From: Lachnospiraceae bacterium M18-1
GTDB lineage: Bacteria; Bacillota; Clostridia; Lachnospirales; Lachnospiraceae
Direction: 5' to 3'
Length of the DNA stretch: 64,000 bases
NCBI GenBank assembly: GCA_000403295.2
Contig: KE159605.1
Span: 1,696,193-1,760,192, forward strand
Each line of letters opens with the position of its first letter. The first letter of the stretch is position 1. Shown here piece by piece: positions 1-13,068 of the stretch. The position numbers were made by a program, and so were the translations under genes. The notes under the pieces are model-generated. The model worked only from the letters and a program-made list of their open reading frames with translations. It did not search any database and was not told where the DNA came from.

Positions 1-228
1 ATGTTCGCCTTCTGTAACCGCAGACGGACATCCATCAAAATCCTTCAATGGGACGGATCCGGTTTCTGGATCCTGATGAAGCGGCTCGACCGCAATTACT
101 TCCGCTGGCCGGATACGCCGGATGAGTTGAAAAAAGTGACCTTAAAGGAAATTCATTGGTTATGTGATGGACTGTCCCTCGACCCAAAAGGCGCTTTTGA
201 GGAACATCATCCGAAGATCACAATCTAA
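1..228 (+). CDS. tnpB: IS66 family accessory protein TnpB, 3' part
   Basis: These are the last 75 residues of the small IS66 accessory protein (IS66 Orf2-like, usually about 115 residues), needed with TnpC for transposition of this family. The motif FAFCNRRRTSIKILQWDG, followed by GFWILMKRLDRNYFRWP, is the typical core of the family. The methionine at position 1 is not the real start; the gene runs in from the left edge. It lies 152 bp upstream of tnpC in the same orientation, the normal IS66 order. Confidence 0.9.
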   Translation: MFAFCNRRRTSIKILQWDGSGFWILMKRLDRNYFRWPDTPDELKKVTLKEIHWLCDGLSLDPKGAFEEHHPKITI

Positions 229-380
229 TCTACACCGATTTTCCTGTCAATTCGCAAAAAGCTGAAAAAGTGGCAGTTTTCAATGAATTTTCCTCTGTTT
301 TTCCATCCGGTTTCCTCTCGAAAACAGAGCGGTTTCATGATATACTTTTCTCAGACCACAAGAGATAGGAGGGCTGGATC

Positions 381-2039
381 ATGGAACCGCTTTTTTCTGA
401 AAAACAATGGCAGGATATGAGCAAAGAGAATATCATCACATTGATACAGGCCATGCAGGTGCATCAGAAAAAACAGGAAACAGAGATCCAGCTCCTGAAA
501 GAAAAAACGAAGGAACTGGAGTTTATGAATGCACTGCTTTCGGATCGGCTGGCACTTGCGCAGAGGAAGCAGTTTGGCTCTTCCAGCGAAAAATACGCGG
601 AAGGCTATGAGCAGATGGACCTGTTCAATGAGGCGGAGCAGGAGGCCGATCCCAATGCAGCCGAGCCAGAGATGGAGGAGATCCATCCAAAATCTTATAA
701 ACGTAAAAAACCAACCGGAAAAAAGGAAGAGGACCTTTCCGCTTTTGAAACCACAGAAGTGATCAAACATAAATTAGAAGGAAACGACAGATTCTGCTCT
801 GAATGTGGGACAAAATATAAAGTGGTGACTACGGAGACCGTAAAATATTTGAAATTCATCCCTGCCCGATTTGAAGTGGTGGAGGAGACCACCTATGTTT
901 ATGCCTGTCCCAAATGCGGGATGATGAAGCGCCCGCAGAAAGATCCGTCACTTCTCAAAGGCAGTGTTGCGACACCATCCCTCGTTGCCGGCATTATGAA
1001 TGCGAAATATGTGAACGGGATGCCGCTTGCGCGACAGGAGAGGGAGTTCGCAAGATATAACCTGAACCTGTCAACAAAGACCATGGCTAACTGGATCATC
1101 CTGTGCGCAAAACGGTACCTGCAGCCGATCTATGACCTGATGAGGGAAGAATTCCTGCGCAGCAGATATATCCACTGTGATGAAACCCGACTCCAGGTGA
1201 TCGATGAGCCCGAGCAAAAAGGGACAACCCAGAACTGGATGTGGGTGTATCTTACGGATGAATACAGCGGATCCCCACGGATGGTCCTCTTCCAATATGA
1301 AAGGACCAGGGGTGGATACCATCCGGTGGAATTCCTGGGGGATGAGTTCCGTGGCTATCTGACCTGTGATGGATACCAGGCTTACCACGGCCTCCCGGAG
1401 CAGATCACCGTGACAGGGTGCATGGCACACGCAAGGCGGCGTTTTGATGAAGCCCTGACCCCTTTAAAAAAGGGCTTTACCAAAGAACAGCTGAAAGAAA
1501 CAACTGCATACCAGGCAATGGCACGGATCGGCATGCTTTATAAGATAGAGGAACTGATCCGTAACCAATCTCCTGAGGAAAGATATGCTGAGCGTCAGAA
1601 GCAGTCAAAACCGCTTTTAGAGGCTTTCTTCGGATGGCTGCATACTTTGGAAGGCTCTGTAAACCGGTCTTCTAAAATAGGAGAGGCCGTTTTATACGCT
1701 TTAAATCAGGAAAAATACCTCAAAGCCTATCTGGAAGACGGACATCTGAGTATCGATAACTCGGCCGCGGAGAGGGCGATCAAGAACTTTGCCATTGGGC
1801 GCCGCAACTGGCTGTTCTCCAAAAGCATCAAAGGCGCGGAGGCCAGCGCGACCGTATACAGCATCACGGAGACGGCGTTACTGAATGGGCTTAAGCCATA
1901 TGACTATGTGGCTTACATACTGGAACGTATGAAAGATCTGGGGCCATTCCCGTCAAAAGAAGATCTCCAGCAACTATTACCATGGTCAGAATCCATACCG
2001 GAGTCCTGTCGTACAAATCGTCCAGGTGCGTCCACTTAG
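381..2039 (+). CDS. tnpC: IS66 family transposase TnpC
   Basis: This is a full-length DDE transposase of the IS66 family (552 residues, usual length about 510-550). In order it shows an N-terminal leucine-rich coiled coil (residues about 15-60), the QFGSSSEKYA motif, a zinc-binding pair (CSECGTKY and YACPKCGMMKRP, residues about 140-180), and the catalytic DDE core with HCDETRLQV, YLTCDGYQAY and a late DNSAAERAIKNFAIGRRNW segment carrying the Glu. A strong AGGAGG lies 9 bases before the ATG. No frameshift is visible, so it could be active. Its 3' end folds into a terminator. Confidence 0.95.
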   Translation: MEPLFSEKQWQDMSKENIITLIQAMQVHQKKQETEIQLLKEKTKELEFMNALLSDRLALAQRKQFGSSSEKYAEGYEQMDLFNEAEQEADPNAAEPEMEEIHPKSYKRKKPTGKKEEDLSAFETTEVIKHKLEGNDRFCSECGTKYKVVTTETVKYLKFIPARFEVVEETTYVYACPKCGMMKRPQKDPSLLKGSVATPSLVAGIMNAKYVNGMPLARQEREFARYNLNLSTKTMANWIILCAKRYLQPIYDLMREEFLRSRYIHCDETRLQVIDEPEQKGTTQNWMWVYLTDEYSGSPRMVLFQYERTRGGYHPVEFLGDEFRGYLTCDGYQAYHGLPEQITVTGCMAHARRRFDEALTPLKKGFTKEQLKETTAYQAMARIGMLYKIEELIRNQSPEERYAERQKQSKPLLEAFFGWLHTLEGSVNRSSKIGEAVLYALNQEKYLKAYLEDGHLSIDNSAAERAIKNFAIGRRNWLFSKSIKGAEASATVYSITETALLNGLKPYDYVAYILERMKDLGPFPSKEDLQQLLPWSESIPESCRTNRPGAST

Positions 2040-2064
2040 CAGAAACTGCTGGGTGGATTTTTTT
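2031..2064 (+). terminator. Rho-independent terminator of IS66 tnpC
   Basis: A 12-bp stem (TCCACTTAGCAG, loop AAA, CTGCTGGGTGGA, with G-T pairs) is followed directly by seven T residues. It begins before the tnpC stop codon, so the stop lies inside the stem. Confidence 0.8.
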
Positions 2065-2156
2065 GTCAAAGTGCAGATAACTTAGTGATGATATAAAAGA
2101 TCAACTCTCATTAAGGCACAGTTTAGCAAATATTGGTGATTTTGAATAGGTACGGA

Positions 2157-2408
2157 TTATTTCTTGCTTACTTTTAATGTATTATCATCACTCATGATAG
2201 CTAATACTAATGGAGGTATTACACAACCATTCAGCAAATCCTCTTTTAACAATGAATATACTGTTTGAGAAGTTTTCACACGCTTTCTTTGAAAGTCATT
2301 ATTTTTAATCAAATCTTTTGCATACTGTAAATATTCTCCAAATGTTGTTTCAACATATAAATTTGTACTTTTTATCCTATAATCATATATATTTGACATT
2401 ATTTTCAT
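2157..2408 (-). pseudogene. Truncated gene fragment next to the IS66 element
   Basis: This is an 83-residue open frame with a good AGAGGAAAG ribosome-binding site before MKIMSN. It contains RVKTSQTVYSLLKEDLLNG and CVIPPLVLAIMSDDN. This is reminiscent of the N-terminal part of DGQHR/DndB-like DNA-modification-associated proteins, which are several hundred residues long. That resemblance is from memory and weak. The frame ends abruptly on a low-complexity KVSKK tail about 90 bp from the IS66 terminator. The simplest reading is a larger gene cut by IS66 insertion, with only its 5' end left here. Confidence 0.45.
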
Positions 2409-2497
2409 TTTCTCTTTCCTCTTTTCCCTTATTGTATGTCTTATATTCCAAAATTATCCTACTATTTCACTATTTCTATTAGCATCTATGTTGCCTT

Positions 2498-2541
2498 GGC
2501 TCATTAATCGGCTCATTAATCGGCTCATTAATCGGCTCATT
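2498..2541. repeat. 12-bp tandem repeat, 3.7 copies
   Basis: The unit GGCTCATTAATC is repeated three times perfectly and then partially. Read on the minus strand it starts at the TGA of the ATPase gene. In that gene's frame each unit contains TGA and TAA stops; in the next frame it reads Asn-Glu-Pro-Ile over and over. Confidence 0.95.
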
Positions 2542-3904
2542 TTCGTTCATAATATGAACTCCTGCCAGCGCCTTTCTGTTCCAAAATTCCAATTTCGCAC
2601 AATCTATTGAGATAACGTTTTGTCGTTGCCACTGATTTTCCTAATAAATCACGGCCTATCGCATTCGTAATTATTGAATTATCATCCAGATACTTCAATA
2701 TCGGAGCCATACGCTCTTGTTCCTCTTGTGATAATTTTTTTAATCGCACATTAGGCAAAAATTCTTTTTCACGTCTATCCTTCAATAATATATTATACTG
2801 GTCACAAGGCTTACACAATACCATAACTCCTCTGGCATTAGCATCAATAACCGGATAGGGTGCCTTTTCCTCTTTGCATACCTCCATAATCTTATCAAAT
2901 CCTCTTCCCCATGATTCAATCTCTCCAGCTTTATAAAAAACATCTGCTATTTTAGGATTATACGGTATTGAAGAATGCTTCTCATATATTTTATCTACTG
3001 GCAAATTTTCCGGCCATTTTCCATCATTCCAAACATATATTTTATCTTCATAAATGCTAATCTGAATGGGTATTCCAGTACTATAATCTTTGTGATTAAT
3101 GGCATTCAGCAGGATTTCACGAAATCCCTCCATCGGAAACATATATGTTTCCGTTCTCTGCAGACCTTCATAATCAATCAACGCTTTCATATACTTCGTA
3201 TAAACCAACTCTACCGCCTTATCCGCTTGTAAAATTAATGGTCCATGGATTTCGTCTTGATACCTCAAATCAGAATTCGATTCTCCAAAATATCCAATTT
3301 TTATATATGCGCCTGTTACCCATTTTTCTGGATCAGGATGAAACATTAAAACTGCTGCTCTTATCAGATTTTCTCCCTCAAACAATTTTAAATTCTCTAA
3401 CAATAATTTGTCATTAACCTCTGCTGCAATTTTACTTAACCGTTTTTTATAAACAGATTTTTTTCTGAATTCCTGTAATGCTTCTTTACTTAAAGTATCT
3501 GCTGTCTCTCCTGGTATTGGTACATTATCCCATGTTTTCCCCTGCCTTTCATAAAGGAATTTTAATAACTCTATTCCCTTTATTTCCTGCATGGTACTAC
3601 CACTGCGATAATAATATTTTCCCCTATAATTAACCGGAAACGGATAACTGTCAACAATAATTTCGATATATTCTAATCCATTCTCTTCTATAAGGTTTAC
3701 ATCTGCAATAATATTCATCGTGGAAACAATTTTATTTGGAATATCTTCTAATAGTTTTTTAGCATTACGAACCCCTGCTATATCCCCATTATCATCTTTC
3801 CCAATAATAAGTGTTCCGCCCTGTGCATTAGCATATCCACAGATCCATTTCAAATATTCATCTTTCCAAATTTCCTTCCATTCAGCACCCTGATGCTCTG
3901 ACAT
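2537..3904 (-). CDS. AlbA_2/Schlafen-type ATP-binding regulator
   Basis: This 455-residue protein has the layout of the AlbA_2 (divergent AAA_4, Schlafen-like) plus RecG-like C-terminal ATPase family, usually annotated as ATP-binding proteins or transcriptional regulators. The N-terminal AlbA_2 domain (residues about 10-110) carries WICGYANAQGGTLIIGKDD and the YYRSGSTMQEI loop. The GHKL/HATPase_c_4 domain (about 250-355) carries FREILLNAINHKDYS and the glycine motif EIESWGRGFDKI. A winged helix (about 390-455) closes the protein. Such genes often sit in mobile or defence regions, as here beside IS66. The actual target is unknown. Its stop codon begins a tandem repeat that would encode an NEPI tail in the neighbouring frame. 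Confidence 0.8.
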   Translation of the reverse strand: MSEHQGAEWKEIWKDEYLKWICGYANAQGGTLIIGKDDNGDIAGVRNAKKLLEDIPNKIVSTMNIIADVNLIEENGLEYIEIIVDSYPFPVNYRGKYYYRSGSTMQEIKGIELLKFLYERQGKTWDNVPIPGETADTLSKEALQEFRKKSVYKKRLSKIAAEVNDKLLLENLKLFEGENLIRAAVLMFHPDPEKWVTGAYIKIGYFGESNSDLRYQDEIHGPLILQADKAVELVYTKYMKALIDYEGLQRTETYMFPMEGFREILLNAINHKDYSTGIPIQISIYEDKIYVWNDGKWPENLPVDKIYEKHSSIPYNPKIADVFYKAGEIESWGRGFDKIMEVCKEEKAPYPVIDANARGVMVLCKPCDQYNILLKDRREKEFLPNVRLKKLSQEEQERMAPILKYLDDNSIITNAIGRDLLGKSVATTKRYLNRLCEIGILEQKGAGRSSYYERK

Positions 3905-3979
3905 TTTTCTTTCCTGCTTTCACTTGTCTGATTATTTTATATTATAATCTATTTCTCGTTTATCTTCAATTGATTAATA

Positions 3980-4017
3980 CAAAAAAGAAACCCTGCATAA
4001 ATTCCATACAAGGTTTC
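3980..4017 (-). terminator. Minus-strand terminator upstream of the ATPase gene
   Basis: Read on the minus strand, GAAACCTTG and CAGGGTTTC form a stem with one mismatch, followed by TTTTTT. It would end transcripts coming from the rRNA/tRNA-Asn side before the ATPase gene. The gap 3905-4302 otherwise holds only the possible remnant listed next. Confidence 0.6.
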
Positions 4018-4124
4018 ATTACATGGAAAGCCACAGCTTTACCTTCTCTTCCGTACATCCCGTAAATAATTTTTCTTTTTATAATTCTTTCTTAATTACC
4101 ATTCCTGTTTTATACAAATCAGTT

Positions 4125-4262
4125 CTAAAATCTATCATTCCACGCAAAATCATTATTAAGCTTTTCGTAAAGTACTACTATTTCATTGAGCAATTGAGGA
4201 TTACGCTTCTCGGTTAACAGTATATTGCCTGCCAAAATTTCTTCTCTCTTATCTTCAGATAT
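4125..4262 (-). pseudogene. Possible remnant of a small gene
   Basis: An open minus-strand frame without a good start reads like real protein (EDKREEILAGNILLTEKRN, then PQLLNEIVVLYEKLNNDFAW) before a stop. It starts within the terminator after tRNA-Asn. I do not recognise it. It may be the tail of a lost gene. Confidence 0.3.
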
Positions 4263-4263
4263 G

Positions 4264-4298
4264 CAAAACCCGCAAATCTTGATATCTGCGGGCTTTTT
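4264..4298 (-). terminator. Terminator of the rRNA/tRNA operon
   Basis: CCCGCA and TGCGGG flank a 12-base spacer about 10 bp beyond the tRNA-Asn 3' end. T-runs occur on both sides (TTTT on the minus strand, TTTTT on the plus strand), so it can work in both directions. Confidence 0.65.
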
Positions 4299-4302
4299 CA
4301 AA

Positions 4303-4374
4303 CTCCCCGAGTTGGGCTCGAACCAACAACCCCTCGGTTAACAGCCGAGTGCTCTACCATTGAGCTATCGAGGA
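4303..4374 (-). tRNA. tRNA-Asn (anticodon GTT)
   Basis: A 72-nt cloverleaf: acceptor TCCTCGA pairs with TCGGGGA, the D-arm is GCTCAATGGTAGAGC, the anticodon arm CTCGGCTGTTAACCGAG carries GTT, and the T-arm has GGTTCGAGCC. CCA is not encoded. It lies about 95 bp after the 23S 3' end and is likely co-transcribed as the last gene of the rRNA operon. Confidence 0.95.
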
Positions 4375-4468
4375 ATACTATATTCTCTAGTACACCTTCA
4401 AAACTACACACGAAGAAACCATTATCTATATCCTATCCTTACTGCTCTCTCAAGCATCAACCACCTCT

Positions 4469-7360
<2,892 letters not shown>

Positions 7361-7637
7361 ACTCGCCCTCTTTCGTCCACGGGATGGACTCAGGGCTACA
7401 CATGCATAGCGTTGCATGCGTTGGTGGTTGACTCATTTTTTATCCTGGTCGTCTTCCAGCGACCCTTTCGGGTCTGGTCATGTTTGTTAACATTACCTCG
7501 GATGTCTTGAGTGGATCAATACTTCGATTCCTCTCTATATCGATCCTGCTCTTCCTTATTGGTATCTCTATCAATAAGTTTTCTATTTCTTCGTATGCAG
7601 TTTTCAAGGTGCACTATTGATTCTTTTCAGAATCAAG

Positions 7638-7710
7638 TGGAGAATACGAGAGTCGAACTCGTGACCTCCTGCTTGCAAGGCAGGCGCTCTCCCAACTGAG
7701 CTAATCCCCC
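7638..7710 (-). tRNA. tRNA-Ala (anticodon TGC)
   Basis: A 73-nt cloverleaf starts GGGGGATTAGCTCAG. Its anticodon arm CCTGCCTTGCAAGCAGG carries TGC, and the T-arm contains GTTCGACTC. It lies between tRNA-Ile and 23S in the rRNA operon. Confidence 0.95.
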
Positions 7711-7743
7711 ATTTTAAATTACAATATTATGCTTTTTACAGCA

Positions 7744-7817
<74 letters not shown>

Positions 7818-7827
7818 ATTTTTTAAT

Positions 7828-7942
7828 TTGGCGGCCACCTGCTCTCCCACACCGTCGCCAGTGTAGTACCATCGGCCGCCCGGGGCTTAACCATCGTGTT
7901 CGGGATGGGTACGGGTGTTGCCCCCGGGCGCATCGCCGCCAA
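7828..7942 (-). rRNA. 5S ribosomal RNA, between 16S and 23S
   Basis: The minus strand reads TGGCGGCGATGCGCCCGGGG, with the typical 5S core CCCATCCCGAACACG and the 3' pairing strand AGGTGGCCGCCA, about 115 nt in all. It sits between 16S and tRNA-Ile, not after 23S. It is the only 5S gene visible in this operon. Confidence 0.93.
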
Positions 7943-8134
7943 AAATATCTTAGTTATCTTCTGTTTTATTTCGCCTGTGTCTTCAGACACATAATCATTG
8001 ATAACTAAACAATAGACAACTTCCTTCACCGCTCTCACTAAGCATATATAATACATATGCCAAATGTTCGGGTGTGCCTTCTCACTAAGCTCCCCTTACA
8101 GGCTCGCTAAGTGTTCAGTGCATACTTCTTTCTT

Positions 8135-9673
<1,539 letters not shown>

Positions 9674-9876
9674 AGTTCTTTCCGTCAGGATCAACCTTTC
9701 TGGCTAATCCATCCTTTTTTACTGTTTTCCGCTTCTTCCGAAGCAGAGGTGCATCATCCGATCTCTCTTTTGATGCTCGTTCTTTGAATTTCTCTCTTTA
9801 AGAAATTTTCAAGGATTGTTGTCTATTGTTTAATTATCAAGGTTCGTCTTTTTCTCTGTCAAGCGACAGCTCATTT

Positions 9877-9905
9877 ATTATATCACACTGTTTTTCGCTT
9901 GTCAA
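9877..9905 (-). promoter_or_regulatory. rRNA operon promoter, proximal
   Basis: Minus-strand TTGACA, a 17-bp spacer and TATAAT form a perfect sigma-A promoter about 200 bp before the 16S gene, with A-rich sequence upstream. Confidence 0.85.
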
Positions 9906-9977
9906 GAACTTTTTTCATTTTTTTGAAGTTTTTTCAAACTTCATTTTTTTGCTTTTCTCTTACGAGTCAGCTTACAT

Positions 9978-10006
9978 ATATTACCATGTTGCTTTTTGTT
10001 TGTCAA
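9978..10006 (-). promoter_or_regulatory. rRNA operon promoter, distal
   Basis: Minus-strand TTGACA, 17-bp spacer, TAATAT lies about 100 bp upstream of the proximal promoter. Tandem promoters are usual for rRNA operons. The rest of the gap 9674-10118 is T-rich on the plus strand and shows no gene. Confidence 0.75.
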
Positions 10007-10118
10007 GAGTGTTTTTTCATTTTTTTACATTTTTTTCTTTCACTTTCGACTCACATCGCAACCGCCTTATTTATCCAGCAGAAAAATCCCTTTTCTTCTT
10101 AGATGCAAACAAGGCAAA

Positions 10119-10208
10119 CGGAGAAGGAGGGATTTGAACCCTCGCGCCGCTATCAACGACCTACTCCCTTTCCAGGGGAGCCCCTTCGGCCAGCTTGGGT
10201 ACTTCTCC
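10119..10208 (-). tRNA. tRNA-Ser (anticodon GGA)
   Basis: A 90-nt class II tRNA: acceptor GGAGAAG pairs with CTTCTCC, the anticodon is GGA in CTCCCCTGGAAAGGGAG, there is a long variable arm, and the T-arm has GGTTCAAATCC. Discriminator base is G. Confidence 0.93.
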
Positions 10209-10364
10209 AAAATGTCCGCTAATTAATATACACGATTACTGGCAGCTTGTCCAGTACCTTTTTACATTTTTTTCATTTTCTTTATCTCTTCGCCGTAAAA
10301 TGCTCCGGCAATTGGAAGAAAATGAATATAAAAACCGTCGAATGCTAACATACAACAGTTTAAA

Positions 10365-10450
10365 CGGAGAGGGTGGGATTCGAACCCACGCGCCCTTGCG
10401 GACAAACGGTTTTCAAGACCGCCTCGTTATGACCACTTCGATACCTCTCC
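10365..10450 (-). tRNA. tRNA-Ser (anticodon TGA)
   Basis: An 86-nt class II tRNA: acceptor GGAGAGG pairs with CCTCTCC, the anticodon arm GCGGTCTTGAAAACCGT carries TGA, and the T-arm has GGTTCGAATCC. It precedes tRNA-Ser(GGA) on the same strand. Confidence 0.94.
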
Positions 10451-10488
10451 ATATAATATTTTACTGCGCTCTCAACTGAGCAATATGT

Positions 10489-10517
10489 ATTCTATCACAG
10501 AACCCCTTTACCGTCAA
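10489..10517 (-). promoter_or_regulatory. Promoter of the tRNA-Ser pair
   Basis: Minus-strand TTGACG, 17-bp spacer, TAGAAT lies about 40 bp upstream of tRNA-Ser(TGA). Confidence 0.65.
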
Positions 10518-10556
10518 CCATTATTTTTATTTTTTTTGACAAACTATTAGAGCCGT

Positions 10557-10699
10557 GTTACAGTTCACACGGTGTTGTGCACTTGTTGCACGGCAGACGG
10601 CCAATATAGTGATGGGGCAGGCGTCCGGCGCCTCGCCGATCGGCTACTTTCTAAGTGAGGCGGACACCGTTACTGTGAACCCCCGGTGTGAACAGTTAC
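10557..10699. repeat. Dispersed palindromic repeat, copy A (143 bp)
   Basis: The ends are inverted: left GTTACAGTTCACACGG, right reverse complement GTAACTGTTCACACCGG. Inside is a hairpin with arms GTCCG...CGGAC around CCTCGCCGATCGGC. It shares ends, length and central layout with the copy at 24674-24820. It lies between the tRNA-Ser promoter and the antiporter gene; the rest of the gap (10700-10902) shows nothing clear. Confidence 0.8.
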
Positions 10700-10902
10700 A
10701 AAAAACTGATGTCCGCTTCCGATGGCCGCGGTATAAACATTTCATTTCCAAAAACATATTTATATAGATATAATAGATTTTCCACAAACACTTTTCAAAA
10801 AACGTTGAGCAGGTCATAGGCGGCGCGCCGTATATAAATACAATGATAAGGAACGATGAAAATCGTCGGCAGTCTGTACGGTTGCCGGACAGATCCGACA
10901 TT

Positions 10903-11835
10903 TTACAGAAAAGAGCGGATGCAGTACAGCACATAAATACCAAGCAGTACGATCCCCTGTACGCGGAAGGTTTTTTTCCGGATGAGGATCGGGCCAAGCA
11001 GTACGGCCATGACCGCAATCGACAGCGGAATATCGACCAGGATCGTCTGGCGTTCCAGCGGGATTCCCTGTACGGCGGCCGGGATCCCGATCACCAGCAG
11101 GAGGTTCAGAATGTTTGCGCCGATCACATTTCCAAGTCCCACGTTGCCGTATCCCTTGATCAGGGATGCCATGGACGTCACCAGTTCCGGCAGAGAGGTC
11201 CCCAGTGCAATGAATGTCACCGCGATCACCCGCTCCGGGACTCCCAGCGACTGTGCGATCAGAATCCCATTGTCCACCAGCAGATTTGCTCCCGCATAAA
11301 GCAGAACGGCGCAGAGAGCAAGAAGGAAAAGCTGTTTCGGGATAGATATATCCTCTCCCCCTTCTGCCTCCTCGCACTCTTCACCGGAAGAAAGCCTGAC
11401 TGTCAGACAGGCATAGACCACAAACGCAGCCAGCAGCAGGATGCCGAAGGGCCGTCCATATGCTCCTTTTACTCCTCCGCAGATCTCCATCGCTCCGATC
11501 ACAAGGAAGAAAAAAAAGCTTCTCCATGCAATGGAAGCAGCCCCGACCTGCCTGACCGGACGGATGATCTGGCTCAATCCGGCGATCAGCGCAGTGTTGC
11601 ATATAATAGAACCGAATGCATTTCCCGCGGCAATCGCCGCCGAACCGCCAAAAGCCGCCGTTGTAGACACCAGGATCTCCGGCAGTGTGGTTCCCAGGCT
11701 TACGATCGTCGCGCCGACCACGATCTGAGGGATCGCCGCTTTCCTTGCGATGGCGGCCGCCGCATCCACCAGACGGTCTCCTGCAATGCAGATCAAAATC
11801 AGCCCAGCCGTAAACAATAGTACCGTAGCAATCAT
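10903..11835 (-). CDS. Calcium/sodium antiporter, YrbG-like
   Basis: This is an inner-membrane exchanger of the Ca2+/cation antiporter (CaCA) family, 310 residues with about ten hydrophobic segments. The two diagnostic alpha repeats are present: GATIVSLGTTLPEILVSTTA near residue 41 with GNAFGSIICNTALI, and VTFIALGTSLPELVTSMASL near residue 205 with GNVIGANILNLL. The acidic residues of the LPE motifs coordinate the cation. Length matches bacterial YrbG-like proteins. It appears monocistronic. Whether Ca2+ is its real substrate is inferred from the family. Confidence 0.9.
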   Translation of the reverse strand: MIATVLLFTAGLILICIAGDRLVDAAAAIARKAAIPQIVVGATIVSLGTTLPEILVSTTAAFGGSAAIAAGNAFGSIICNTALIAGLSQIIRPVRQVGAASIAWRSFFFFLVIGAMEICGGVKGAYGRPFGILLLAAFVVYACLTVRLSSGEECEEAEGGEDISIPKQLFLLALCAVLLYAGANLLVDNGILIAQSLGVPERVIAVTFIALGTSLPELVTSMASLIKGYGNVGLGNVIGANILNLLLVIGIPAAVQGIPLERQTILVDIPLSIAVMAVLLGPILIRKKTFRVQGIVLLGIYVLYCIRSFL

Positions 11836-12123
11836 ATTGTCCCCCTCTTTTCATCCAAACCCGCCTGCAGTCTGCCGCGGTCCCTGGACCAACCAGGGCG
11901 CGGACTCTGACCGCAGTTTTATTGTTATATGTCAGACCTCGGCCGGTCACAACGATGATTTGCCGGGGGATCTACATAAAAGTGAATATTCAGGCCGTCC
12001 ATTGCCCCAGAGCGCTGAATGTCCAGCGCGCCTCCGCCAAATGCAGACCGAAGCGGAACGCGGACGTTTTAAAACAGCGGCCTGAGTTACAGGTCCCGCC
12101 TCCCCGGTGTGTTCTGCAGCGTT
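11836..12123. other. GC-rich intergenic region with two hairpins
   Basis: The gap between pyrD and the antiporter gene holds two short perfect stems, CCCTGG/CCAGGG at 11882-11898 and GCGCTG/CAGCGC at 12012-12029. No T-run marks either as a clear terminator, and I see no gene or riboswitch. Confidence 0.4.
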
Positions 12124-13068
12124 TTATTTCACAAGGCCGATCAACTCACGGAAATGTTCCGTCTTGTGCTGTCTCATGTATGCTTCTATTCCTTCCGCCA
12201 CCTCAATAGTTGCCGACGGATTGTAAAAATTAGCCGTTCCTACTGATACTGCCGATGCGCCTGCCAGGATAAACTCCAGCGCATCCTCAGCGCAGGTGAT
12301 CCCGCCCATCCCGATCACCGGGACCTTCACGGAATGAGCCGCTTCATATACCATGCGGACCGCAATGGGACGGATGGCAGGACCGGACACGCCCCCGGTC
12401 TTGTTTGCAACGGCAAATGTCTGTCGGTGGATATCAATCTTCATCCCGGTCAGGGTATTGATCAGAGAGATCACATCCGCGCCTCCGGCCTCCACGGCCT
12501 TTGCCATCTCCGCGATGCTCGTCACGTTGGGACTGAGCTTCATAATGACCGGCTGCTTCGCATGCTTTTTCACTTCTCTTGTAATATGTTCTGCGGACTT
12601 CGGATCCTGGCCGAACGCAATCCCGCCCTCCTTCACATTGGGGCAGGAAATGTTGATCTCCAGCAGATCCACCGGTTCCTGTGCCAGGCGTTCCACCACT
12701 TCCAGATAATCCTCGGTTGTCTTTCCGCACACATTAACAATAATCTTGGTGTCAAATTGTTTCAAAAACGGGATATCCCGTCTGCAGAACACATCGATTC
12801 CCGGATTCTGCAGGCCGATCGCATTCATCATCCCTCCGTAGGTCTCTGCAATGCGGGGGGCAGGATTGCCTGGCCACGGCACGTTTGCCACTCCCTTTGT
12901 GACGACGGCCCCCAGGCGGTTCAGATCCACAAACTCACTGTATTCCTCCCCGGAACCAAAGGTGCCCGAAGCGGTCATTACCGGATTTTTCAGTTCCACC
13001 CCGGCCAGACAGACGCTCGTTTCCAGCCCGGAGGCTGCATTTGAAGTATGGCTTACCGTACTTTTCAT
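12124..13068 (-). CDS. pyrD: Dihydroorotate dehydrogenase, catalytic subunit (class 1B)
   Basis: This enzyme oxidises dihydroorotate to orotate in pyrimidine synthesis. It is 314 residues long, an FMN TIM barrel. It shows VMTASGTFGSGEEYSEFVDL, NAIGLQNPGID, the class 1 active-site Cys segment EINISCPNVKEGG, and FMN-phosphate motifs PVIGMGGI and AGASAVSVGTANF. Class 1B needs the PyrK subunit, whose gene lies directly upstream and overlaps it by one base (TGATG). Order on the minus strand is pyrF-pyrK-pyrD. Confidence 0.97.
   Translation of the reverse strand: MKSTVSHTSNAASGLETSVCLAGVELKNPVMTASGTFGSGEEYSEFVDLNRLGAVVTKGVANVPWPGNPAPRIAETYGGMMNAIGLQNPGIDVFCRRDIPFLKQFDTKIIVNVCGKTTEDYLEVVERLAQEPVDLLEINISCPNVKEGGIAFGQDPKSAEHITREVKKHAKQPVIMKLSPNVTSIAEMAKAVEAGGADVISLINTLTGMKIDIHRQTFAVANKTGGVSGPAIRPIAVRMVYEAAHSVKVPVIGMGGITCAEDALEFILAGASAVSVGTANFYNPSATIEVAEGIEAYMRQHKTEHFRELIGLVK

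Larger units (their letters stand above)
1..2064 (+). mobile_element. IS66-family insertion sequence, right part
   Basis: This stretch holds the 3' part of tnpB, the complete large transposase gene tnpC, and a terminator overlapping the tnpC stop. The left end, tnpA and the start of tnpB lie outside the window. I could not fix the right terminal inverted repeat. It must lie between the terminator and about 2157, where a truncated minus-strand gene begins. The element therefore probably interrupts that gene. Confidence 0.85.

Noticed and set aside
2498..2541. CRISPR-like array
   Set aside because: It is a simple 12-bp tandem repeat without spacers. I saw no CRISPR array in the window.
10843..11820. 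A 325-codon plus-strand frame
   Set aside because: It is antisense to the antiporter gene, which has clear family motifs; the frame has none.
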